From Rhodospirillaceae bacterium (lineage in GTDB: Bacteria > Pseudomonadota > Gammaproteobacteria > Steroidobacterales > Rariloculaceae), in assembly GCA_024638465.1 (NCBI GenBank), contig JAHEKF010000003.1:1-64000 (forward strand): a DNA stretch of 64,000 nt. Reading direction: 5' to 3'. Positions within the stretch are counted from its first letter, which is position 1, and each line of letters opens with the position of its first letter. A program made the position numbers and the translations under genes. This document shows positions 46,478-53,464 of the stretch, piece after piece. A model generated the notes under the pieces. It searched no databases and was not told the DNA's origin. It saw only the letters and a list, made by a program, of their open reading frames with translations.

Positions 46478-47623
46478 TTACAAAATATTCATGCCCAGCC
46501 AGCTATGAATGTATTCCGCAATCTCCTTGCTGTTGAGCTCGAGCATCATCATATGACCGTTGCCCGGCAAACCGACGTCTTCCATCAGCACGTATTCCGT
46601 GTCGACACCCGCCTGATTGAGCCAGTTCGCGAGACAATGATCGAAGATGCGGTGATAGCCTCCTTCGCCGTTCATGAACAGTACGGGTATATCGGTGAGG
46701 TTGACAAGCTGGCGAGCCGGCTCCTGCTGTTGATAACACGGAACGAGACCGGGTCCTTCGGCTTGCGCCTGCAGTTCGACCATGAGTTCCGACGGGTCGC
46801 TAACCGGAGGATCGTAAGTAATTGGCGTATTCCCTACGCCCCAGGAAAGGCCACCACCGTCGCGATAGGTCACGTTCGTCGTGTCGACGCCGCGAATAGG
46901 CGGTGCCGCAGGCTCCAGGGTCACAATAACTTCGACGAGATCCGGACGCAGGTCCGCGATATTCCAGCCGAACCAGCCGCCCTGCGAATGTGTCAGCAGA
47001 ATCACCGGCGTGCCAATCATGTCCAGCAGTTCGACATTCGCGTCGATCGTGAGCTGCGCCTGGCGCCCACCTATATATTGGACCTGGGTTTTCATGAACG
47101 CGTCCATTACGGGATCACCCATTCGACCACTTCCAGGCCACTGCGTGTGCTTTGCGGCCTGCGGGAAATCTGCGGTCGCTGCGGAGGCCGTGAATATCTG
47201 CTCGATACCGGGCGCGTTGCGAATATTCAAATTTCCGTCAACGCCCGGAACGTACTGGGAGCGACCGCGCGCAGGAAAGTCCTGCATATACACGACGTAG
47301 CCCATATCGACGAAGTTGTAAGCCCAACCTGGCCTTCCATCGGGCGTCTGCAGCCAGTCGACACCGGTCTGCCCCGCGCCGTGCAAAAGCACGATTGGAT
47401 ACGGATGCAGAATTTCTCGCGGCACGAGAACCTCAACGTACATCGCACCACCCATCGTCTCTTCGCCGGGCTCGCCGACGTATTCGCCGCCCACGTAGAA
47501 ATAGCCGTGCCTCGCGACGTTGTCGAGCGCTACCGTCGGAATCGAATCCGGCGGCGCCTGCGCAAAAGCACCGGCTCCGACACAAAGCAGCAGCGACGTA
47601 AGCAAAATCTCTCTAGCGTTCAT
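46478..47623 (-). CDS. Exported alpha/beta hydrolase, paralog 2
   Basis: A 381-residue secreted hydrolase (signal peptide residues 1-22, ending AFAQ). Alpha/beta fold: oxyanion region VLLHGAGQTGVDWLQTPDGR, nucleophile elbow LLTHSQGGWFGW, Glu in VTLEPAAPP as a possible acid, and His in GNGHMMMLELN. It is clearly paralogous along nearly its full length to the hydrolase at 48978-50258. ATG 47623 begins the signal peptide. It is the third gene of the hydrolase-NHL-hydrolase operon, 55 nt after the NHL gene. Substrate unknown; esterase-like is the safest call. The 206-bp gap to the next gene shows nothing definite. Confidence 0.85.
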   Translation of the reverse strand: MNAREILLTSLLLCVGAGAFAQAPPDSIPTVALDNVARHGYFYVGGEYVGEPGEETMGGAMYVEVLVPREILHPYPIVLLHGAGQTGVDWLQTPDGRPGWAYNFVDMGYVVYMQDFPARGRSQYVPGVDGNLNIRNAPGIEQIFTASAATADFPQAAKHTQWPGSGRMGDPVMDAFMKTQVQYIGGRQAQLTIDANVELLDMIGTPVILLTHSQGGWFGWNIADLRPDLVEVIVTLEPAAPPIRGVDTTNVTYRDGGGLSWGVGNTPITYDPPVSDPSELMVELQAQAEGPGLVPCYQQQEPARQLVNLTDIPVLFMNGEGGYHRIFDHCLANWLNQAGVDTEYVLMEDVGLPGNGHMMMLELNSKEIAEYIHSWLGMNIL

Positions 47624-47678
47624 AGGATCTCTCCGTACGCAACGATCAGATCGTGTATCCAATTTTCAGAAGCGGAAA

Positions 47679-48944
47679 CTATTCCCACGCGGCGTAGACC
47701 GGTTTGCCGATCAGGGTTTCGGGTCGCGCTCCCCGGCGCGGCGTGTATTTCTGCACACGCCCGTTTCCGACTTCAGCGATGTAGAAGTTGCCTTCCTGGT
47801 CGACGCTCAACCCGTGCACACCCCATTGAGCGCCCGGAAAATCGCCAAAGACGCCCCAGGAATACAGGAAGTTGCCATCGAGATCGTAGCCAAGAATCTT
47901 GCTGGTCGCCCGATCTGCCGCCCACAGAACCCGGTCCGCGCCAATGTAGAACAGATGAATGTCCGTGGGCTCGGGGCCGAAGCTCCATTCGTCCAGAAAC
48001 TCGCCATCTTCGGTAAAGACCTGGACGCGATTGTTAGCGCGATCGTTCACGAACACGCGGCGCGTCTCGACATCCACGGCAACGCCGTGAACATTGTTCA
48101 TATAACCCGGCCGCGTCTCGTTCGGCGGATTGCCCGGCTGACCCCAGGTCATGAGGTAGTTACCATCGTGGTCGAACTTCACTACGCGGGTATTGGCATA
48201 GCCATCTGCAACGAACATCGCGTCGTCCAGAAACGCCATGAAAGTAGGCCGGTAAAAATGCTCAGGGTCGTTACCCGATTCATTCGGAATACCGATCGTC
48301 TGAACGAGTTCCGAGCCGTCATTAGTGAACTTGAAGATCGCATGCCGGAAGTCGTCAACGACCCAGACGTGCTTCTCCGGATCGTAGGGATTGATCGTCA
48401 CATAATGCGGACGGCGGAACAGACTGTCCCATTGAGTCCATTCCTCGATGATCTCGCCGTCACTGTTCACGACAACCAGGCAGTGCTCCCATCTGTGATC
48501 GACGCCGTGAACGCCACGATCGGTATCGTCGCCATCCAATGCGCCGGGAAGGCTCGCGCGAGGTCCGACAGAGGCGTTGCGCCATGGTAGTTGCGCGACA
48601 GGAAACGACAACGCCGGTCCGGCCTCCGGATAAACCGTGGCCGGCGGCCGTTCGATGTTCGGCAATTCGCCGCGATGAAGAATAAATACGCGATCGGGAC
48701 TCTCGGCAAACACACTTTGACCGGCGCCGTACGTCCAGGCTGAATGACCGGGGAGATCCGCGAGATCCTGTGGCCAGTCCGCGTCTACGTTATACGGGCC
48801 AAACATGTCCTGTCCGCCTTTTTGCCCGGGAACGGCAGCGAACCCCGGGGTCCCGCTCTGAGCGAATGCGATATGGCTGCCACCGGCGAGTGCGACTGCA
48901 ACTCCGGCCGCCGCCCCCAAAAGCCCTCTGAATCGGTTATTCAT
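47679..48944 (-). CDS. Exported NHL-repeat six-bladed propeller protein
   Basis: A 421-residue exported protein (signal peptide residues 1-29, ending AFAQ). The body has NHL/YVTN-like blades: VWVVDDFRHAIFKF, MFVADGYANTRVVKFDHDG, RRVFVNDRANNRVQVFTEDG, LWAADRATSKILGYDLDG and FYIAEVGNGRVQKYTPRRG. The N-terminal 130 residues are less repetitive. Peptidyl-hydroxyglycine lyases share this fold, but I see no clear catalytic set. Start ATG 48944 has GAGA upstream; an ATG 27 nt further is possible. It lies between two paralogous hydrolase genes on one transcript. Confidence 0.87.
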   Translation of the reverse strand: MNNRFRGLLGAAAGVAVALAGGSHIAFAQSGTPGFAAVPGQKGGQDMFGPYNVDADWPQDLADLPGHSAWTYGAGQSVFAESPDRVFILHRGELPNIERPPATVYPEAGPALSFPVAQLPWRNASVGPRASLPGALDGDDTDRGVHGVDHRWEHCLVVVNSDGEIIEEWTQWDSLFRRPHYVTINPYDPEKHVWVVDDFRHAIFKFTNDGSELVQTIGIPNESGNDPEHFYRPTFMAFLDDAMFVADGYANTRVVKFDHDGNYLMTWGQPGNPPNETRPGYMNNVHGVAVDVETRRVFVNDRANNRVQVFTEDGEFLDEWSFGPEPTDIHLFYIGADRVLWAADRATSKILGYDLDGNFLYSWGVFGDFPGAQWGVHGLSVDQEGNFYIAEVGNGRVQKYTPRRGARPETLIGKPVYAAWE

Positions 48945-48977
48945 TCGTTGTTTCTCCGCTTTCTTATTCACGTTTCG

Positions 48978-50258
48978 TTATTCGATGTTGTCCTGAATCC
49001 ATTCGTGGATATAGGCAACGATGTCGTCGCTGTTGAGCTCCAGCATCATCATGTGACCGTTCCCACTGATACCCACGTCTTCCAGCCGAACAAAATCGGT
49101 TTCGACGCCGGCCTGATTGAGCCATTTTGGAATGCAGGCATCGAATACACGGTGATAAGTGCCGTCGGCGGAAAGCGCGAGAACCCGCATATCGGCCATG
49201 TTGACCAGCTGGCGCGCAGGTTCTTCCTGCAGATAGCACGGGACTTCGCCGGGCTGGTCGCCCTCTTCCTCGAGATAGGTTACGAGTTCAGACGGATCGC
49301 CAACGGGCGGCTCATAGGTCAGGGGGTAGTTCACCGGCCCCCAGGCATTCGCCGGCCGCCCGGAATAGGCAACTTCAGCCGTATTGACGTTCCCGATCTG
49401 CGGACCGCCCGGCTCGACCGTGACGATTCCGCGAACGAGTTCGGGCCTGCCGTCCGCGACGCCCCAGCCGACACCGCCGCCCTGCGAGTGCGTTAACAGA
49501 ATTACCGGCTGCCCTATCGTGTCGAGCAGTTCCATCGCCGCAAAGCGCGCCATCTCCGTACTGCGCCCTGCGAACTGAACCTGCGACCTGATGAAGTTAT
49601 CGAAGATCGCGTCGCCGCGATGACCGCCACCCGGCCATTGCGTGTGGTTGTCCTTCAGCGGAAAATTTCCTTTCTCGCCGACGTTCGTCCAGATACGCTC
49701 GAGCTGCTCGGCTGTGCGGATTCCGAGATCGCCATGCTCGCCGCCCGGAATATAGGTCGAGCGACCTCGCGCCGGGTAGTCGACCATGTAGAGCGTGTAA
49801 CCCTGCTCTACCAGGTAATACGCCCATCCCGCTCTGCCATCGGGCGTAACGAGCCAGTCGAAACCCGTCTGGCCGTTGCCATGGAACATGACCAGGGGAT
49901 ACGGCTGCGTCGCTTCACGCGGCTCCCAGACCTCGACGTACATATGACCGCCCATGATCGGCGGCTCACCGACATAGTCGCCTCCGGCATAGAAGAATCC
50001 CTTGCTCGCGATATGTTCTGTCGAGAACGTCGGTATGGCATCGGGTGGGGACGCCGGAGAACTTTCGACGACTGTTGCTGTTGCCGGCGCAGGCGCAGGC
50101 GCAGGCGCGGGCATGGTCGTCGCCATCGCATCGCTAGCATTCGGATCGGTTGCCGATGCCATGGGTTCGGATTCGCTATTACTGCCACAGCCGGCGAGTA
50201 GTGAAACGGCAACGATTGTCGTTACCGCAGAAATCGGGTGACACGTTTTCGGGATCAT
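48978..50258 (-). CDS. Alpha/beta hydrolase lipoprotein, paralog 1
   Basis: A 426-residue predicted lipoprotein: leader ending LLAGC (C24), an Ala/Pro-rich tether (PAPAPAPAPATATV, about residues 50-63), then a hydrolase domain. Motifs: MFHGNGQTGFDWLVTPDGR, LLTHSQGGGVGWGVADGR, Glu in VTVEPGGPQ and His in GNGHMMMLELN. It is first in the operon and directly behind a Fur-box-like site (50282-50296). The tether and lipid anchor suggest action at a membrane face, while paralog 2 is soluble. Substrate unknown. Confidence 0.87.
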   Translation of the reverse strand: MIPKTCHPISAVTTIVAVSLLAGCGSNSESEPMASATDPNASDAMATTMPAPAPAPAPATATVVESSPASPPDAIPTFSTEHIASKGFFYAGGDYVGEPPIMGGHMYVEVWEPREATQPYPLVMFHGNGQTGFDWLVTPDGRAGWAYYLVEQGYTLYMVDYPARGRSTYIPGGEHGDLGIRTAEQLERIWTNVGEKGNFPLKDNHTQWPGGGHRGDAIFDNFIRSQVQFAGRSTEMARFAAMELLDTIGQPVILLTHSQGGGVGWGVADGRPELVRGIVTVEPGGPQIGNVNTAEVAYSGRPANAWGPVNYPLTYEPPVGDPSELVTYLEEEGDQPGEVPCYLQEEPARQLVNMADMRVLALSADGTYHRVFDACIPKWLNQAGVETDFVRLEDVGISGNGHMMMLELNSDDIVAYIHEWIQDNIE

Positions 50259-50281
50259 GGCCTGTTACCCCCAATCCATAA

Positions 50282-50296
50282 TGCTAATCATTGTCA
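50282..50296 (-). promoter_or_regulatory. Fur-box-like site before the hydrolase operon
   Basis: TGCTAAT-C-ATTGTCA fits the 7-1-7 Fur motif with two mismatches; over 19 bp (50277-50295) 16 bases match the classic consensus. It lies 24-38 bp before the lipoprotein-hydrolase ATG, so Fur bound there would block transcription. Together with the 38.4-kb site this suggests iron control. Confidence 0.7.
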
Positions 50297-50298
50297 TT

Positions 50299-50320
50299 CC
50301 GGAAATTTTTTTATTTCCGG
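50299..50320. repeat. Hairpin CCGGAAAT / ATTTCCGG
   Basis: A perfect 8-bp inverted repeat around six T (plus strand). It lies between the 251-aa gene and the Fur-box-like site. On the minus strand no U-tract follows, so it is a weak terminator candidate; it may be part of the promoter. Confidence 0.45.
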
Positions 50321-50364
50321 CTCTAGTGTCCGAACGCGAGGAACCGCGCTTAATAAAGAATACG

Positions 50365-51120
50365 CTACTCTTCGGCGTCCGGTTCGTAATTCAGAATCGC
50401 ATCTTCGAAAGCTTCGAAGTTGACGTTGTCCATACACGCGAACTCTTCGATATCCCAGTCGACGGGTCGATAACGCCGCTCGCCCGTCCAGGGCTCAGTA
50501 AACGCCACCGGATCCTCGATCGTAATGTCGATGCGGAGGTTGCCATCCTCATCCAGCCTGATACGTTCAAGGACTCTGAGTTGCTCGCTGTGCGGTATTC
50601 CCTGACGATCGACCCAGGTCTTATCATTGAAATTGACCGTCTCGACAACGAGCGTGTCGCCCTCCCAATGCCCCGTCGAGTCACCCATCCACATCGGCGC
50701 AAGATCCGTTCTGTGCTCGCGTCCATCCGTATAGATCTGACGAACCGCGTGATCGTATTCGAACAGCATCAGCACTCTTTCCGGCGTCTGGATGATCTCC
50801 ATCGGAAACGGATGCATGTAAATTCGCGGGGTTCCCGGCTTGAAGCACTCATACACGGGATCGTTGGTCTCCAGGACCGGAACGCTGCGGGGCCCGAAGG
50901 TCGGCTTCGATTGCTCGTAGCGCTGCATTGCCCAAGGTGTCATTGGCGGCAGATCCGGACGCAAGGCGGAATTCTGATACGACCGCGTATGCTCGAGCGG
51001 AAAATTGGTCCAGACTCCCGAGAAATCGGCGCCGTGATCACCGGATTGCGCCAGCAGTGGCTGATTGACACAGAGAAGCGTCGCGAAAGCGGCAAACATT
51101 ACGGGCCTGCGAAACGCCAT
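50365..51120 (-). CDS. Exported 251-residue protein with HWEGDTLVV motif
   Basis: An exported protein (signal peptide residues 1-25, ending LLAQ) of about 225 mature residues. It opens HGADFSGVWTNFPLEHT and carries GHWEGDTLVVETVNFNDKTW, PHSEQLRVLERIRLDEDGN, DIEEFACMDN and acidic residues at the end. I recognise this as a widespread uncharacterised secreted family, but cannot name a domain. It lies 29 nt after DUF6152 copy 1, likely co-transcribed. A beta-barrel or lipocalin-like fold is plausible, not shown. Confidence 0.75.
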   Translation of the reverse strand: MAFRRPVMFAAFATLLCVNQPLLAQSGDHGADFSGVWTNFPLEHTRSYQNSALRPDLPPMTPWAMQRYEQSKPTFGPRSVPVLETNDPVYECFKPGTPRIYMHPFPMEIIQTPERVLMLFEYDHAVRQIYTDGREHRTDLAPMWMGDSTGHWEGDTLVVETVNFNDKTWVDRQGIPHSEQLRVLERIRLDEDGNLRIDITIEDPVAFTEPWTGERRYRPVDWDIEEFACMDNVNFEAFEDAILNYEPDAEE

Positions 51121-51149
51121 CAGGAATTCATCCTCGCCACTCGACAGCT

Positions 51150-51548
51150 TCAGTCATCGCCCACCAGAACGGCTCCTTCGGCATTCACGACGGAGCGAAG
51201 TCGCAAAGAGGGAGCGCCACTGCGGGCCGGGTTGCCGGACAACGTTATCTCATCCCCTGGCTGAAGCAGATCCTTGCTCCATTGCACCGTCGATCCACGT
51301 TCCATACGCGCCAGCCGATTCGGGCTCGTAAGCTCGCCGGACCATTCGACAACTTCACCGTCGTCACCGGTGACAGCGATATAGATGAGCACATGGGGAT
51401 TGATGAATTCGAACTTCGTGACTGCGCCGGTCACAGTAACGGATTCGTCGCTGTCATAAGCGGCGCCGCCGTGATGGGCCTGCACGGAGGCTGCGGCCAA
51501 AAAGACACCTGCGATCGCGAACGAAACTTTGCTAATTCTCGTGAGCAT
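51150..51548 (-). CDS. Exported DUF6152-like protein, copy 1
   Basis: A 132-residue exported protein. The signal peptide ends SVQA and the mature chain is predicted to begin HHGGAAYDSD. The body shows VTKFEFINPHVLIYIAVTGDD, WSGELTSPNRLARM and LQPGDEITLSGNPARSG, matching copy 2 in motifs and length. ATG 51548 is chosen because GGGAG lies 6 nt upstream; an earlier in-frame ATG would put a long charged stretch before the signal peptide. First gene of a pair with the 251-aa protein. Function unknown. Confidence 0.87.
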   Translation of the reverse strand: MLTRISKVSFAIAGVFLAAASVQAHHGGAAYDSDESVTVTGAVTKFEFINPHVLIYIAVTGDDGEVVEWSGELTSPNRLARMERGSTVQWSKDLLQPGDEITLSGNPARSGAPSLRLRSVVNAEGAVLVGDD

Positions 51549-51628
51549 TGACATCTCCCTCATCGAACGCCGTCTGTTCCCCCGAATCGACCCGAACGCA
51601 GCCGAACAATCATGCCGCAAGTATCAAC

Positions 51629-51660
51629 GCCCCATGGCGTTGGCGTCAACGCCATGGGGC
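51629..51660. repeat. Perfect 13-bp inverted repeat (hairpin)
   Basis: GCCCCATGGCGTT-GGCGTC-AACGCCATGGGGC forms a perfect 13-bp stem with a 6-base loop. It sits between the LVIVD gene and DUF6152 copy 1, both on the minus strand. No U-tract follows, so it could be a terminator needing Rho, an RNA-stability element or a binding site. Confidence 0.6.
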
Positions 51661-51743
51661 CTCGGCCAAGCGAGAAACCGGAGTTAAATTTTATTAATAA
51701 TCCGGTAGTTACCACGCAGCGCGAAAGACGGCGCCGACGCTCA

Positions 51744-53276
51744 TCAGTCGATTTCGGGCCAATCGGCACCTTCGCGCGCAGAGCCGGTTAACTCCAGAAT
51801 GTGCAGTCCGGTATTCGCCCTGTCGAGCGCATAGATGAAACCTCGCGCATCGTAATTGACATTGTTGGTTTGAATAGCCGTCTTGCACTGACGCTCGCCG
51901 TCACGCTCGACGCATCTTTCATCGGTGTTCTCGGTAATCGCCGGAATGTAATACGCGATTTGCCGTGGATTGAACGGGTCCCGAATATCGACCGCTCGAA
52001 TTCCAGCATTGAAGTAAGACAGCAGCAGTGTGTTCTTGTAGAACACCGACGCCATGTTGTCGTTCGAGGCATGTGGTCCGAAACGTCCGCCGCGATTACA
52101 GAAGTCGCCCTCTGATTCGGGCACCTGGAACGACGAAATACCCATCGGCTTGTCTTCCTCGGTGATATCGATCAAAAAAGTTGCGTGACGCGCGTAACCG
52201 CACTCGTTCGCCGTGACCTCCGATACCACAACGAGAATATCCCGAACTCGGTGGGTCTCGTCGTCCGCATAATCTTCGATCTCCATCCCCAGTATGGGAT
52301 GGACGCTGTGACCGCCCCAGTAACTCGGCAGGTCGATACGTGCGATTTCCGGGTAAAGCAGATTCTCCGGCGTTGGCGCCAACGGATCCTCGGCATCCGG
52401 ATCGCCATTCAGAAAACGGTCACGGTCCAGTATCTGGATTACGCCATCGCTATCCATGCCGTAGGCAAGATAAATTCGGTCGCCGAGCACCGTCGGCTGA
52501 TGTATTCCGGAATAACCACCGGGTGCTTCAACGTTGGGAATGGTCGACGTCGGCTCAGTGCCGACGAGGTTGAAGTCACGAATATGCTCGGGTTCTTCCG
52601 GCCGGCTCAAATCGAACGCCTGCAGGCTGCGCCACTTTTTCCAACCGGTGATACTGGACGTCACATAGGCAACGCCGGTTTCACAGTCCCACCAGTTCTT
52701 ATGGGTTCCTTTGACATCGTAGAAATCAGCGCCGGGCTCCATAGGCGGCGAATCGCCGGTCCAGACAACAGTCACGACAAACTCCGGCGCACTCGGGTCG
52801 GTCACGTCATAGACTTCATGACTCACGTTGCCGAGCGACCGCAGCATATAGACCTTCGAAGGATCTCCCTCCGGGAGATCCGTGCCGTTACAGACCTGGA
52901 CGTGTTGCGCACCGGTTCCGAGCGACATGGAACCATGCTCCTCCCACGGCGGGGCGGCGATATGCGCAAGATAGACAGGGTTCGTAGGATCCGTCACGTC
53001 GAGGACGGAGGTGCCGTTGCCTTCGATCTCGCCATTGAGAGAATTGATCGCCTCGCCGGCATGATGACCGGCGAACAGTATCCAGCGATCGCCGTAGCGA
53101 TGCGGCATCGGCGTGTATGACGGCCGGCCGTCGAGCGGATGGTGCGCCAGCAAGGCCATGTTCTCGGACTCGGCCTGCGTCTGGCTGAAGGCCATCGGCG
53201 CGGCGAGCGCACACACGGCGACAATCAAGCTAAGCAGCCGGCACGTTTTCGCGCCGGTTTGAACGGTGATCATCAT
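51744..53276 (-). CDS. Exported LVIVD-repeat propeller protein
   Basis: A 510-residue exported protein (signal peptide residues 1-31, ending AFSQ). Repeats of LVIVD type: SVLDVTDPTNPVYLAHI, EVYDVTDPSAPEFVVTV, QAFDLSRPEEPEHIRDF, RAVDIRDPFNPRQIAYYIP. Such repeats form beta-propellers in surface proteins of unknown role. It also contains several Cys (NECGY, GDFCNRGG, ERCVERDGERQC), perhaps disulfide bonds. It is first of the eight-gene exported island; the 188-bp gap upstream holds no clear signal. Confidence 0.87.
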   Translation of the reverse strand: MMITVQTGAKTCRLLSLIVAVCALAAPMAFSQTQAESENMALLAHHPLDGRPSYTPMPHRYGDRWILFAGHHAGEAINSLNGEIEGNGTSVLDVTDPTNPVYLAHIAAPPWEEHGSMSLGTGAQHVQVCNGTDLPEGDPSKVYMLRSLGNVSHEVYDVTDPSAPEFVVTVVWTGDSPPMEPGADFYDVKGTHKNWWDCETGVAYVTSSITGWKKWRSLQAFDLSRPEEPEHIRDFNLVGTEPTSTIPNVEAPGGYSGIHQPTVLGDRIYLAYGMDSDGVIQILDRDRFLNGDPDAEDPLAPTPENLLYPEIARIDLPSYWGGHSVHPILGMEIEDYADDETHRVRDILVVVSEVTANECGYARHATFLIDITEEDKPMGISSFQVPESEGDFCNRGGRFGPHASNDNMASVFYKNTLLLSYFNAGIRAVDIRDPFNPRQIAYYIPAITENTDERCVERDGERQCKTAIQTNNVNYDARGFIYALDRANTGLHILELTGSAREGADWPEID

Positions 53277-53464
53277 GAACCCCCTCTCTGGTGTTCGAAG
53301 CTTCGACTCTGCCAGACCGCGCCAGCAGTGCGCGATCTTCGTAGAATGGTTTAAGTTGAGGTAGCGAGCGCCATTCTAACGTGCCGCGTGCGAATCATGC
53401 ACCGGTACGAATGCCCGCTCTGGGCGGGACTGGAATCAACCGTTCCTGTACTGGGCGCCGGCGA

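Noticed and set aside
46505..48016. A 503-codon open frame on the plus strand
   Set aside because: It lies antisense to the hydrolase and NHL genes, has Arg/His-rich shadow composition and no family motif. The minus-strand genes have signal peptides and conserved motifs.
50085..50112. Short tandem repeat that might suggest an array
   Set aside because: It encodes the Ala/Pro tether of the lipoprotein hydrolase; too short and coding, not a CRISPR or satellite.
52185..53120. A 311-codon plus-strand open frame
   Set aside because: Antisense to the LVIVD gene and of biased composition; explained by high G+C codon use.
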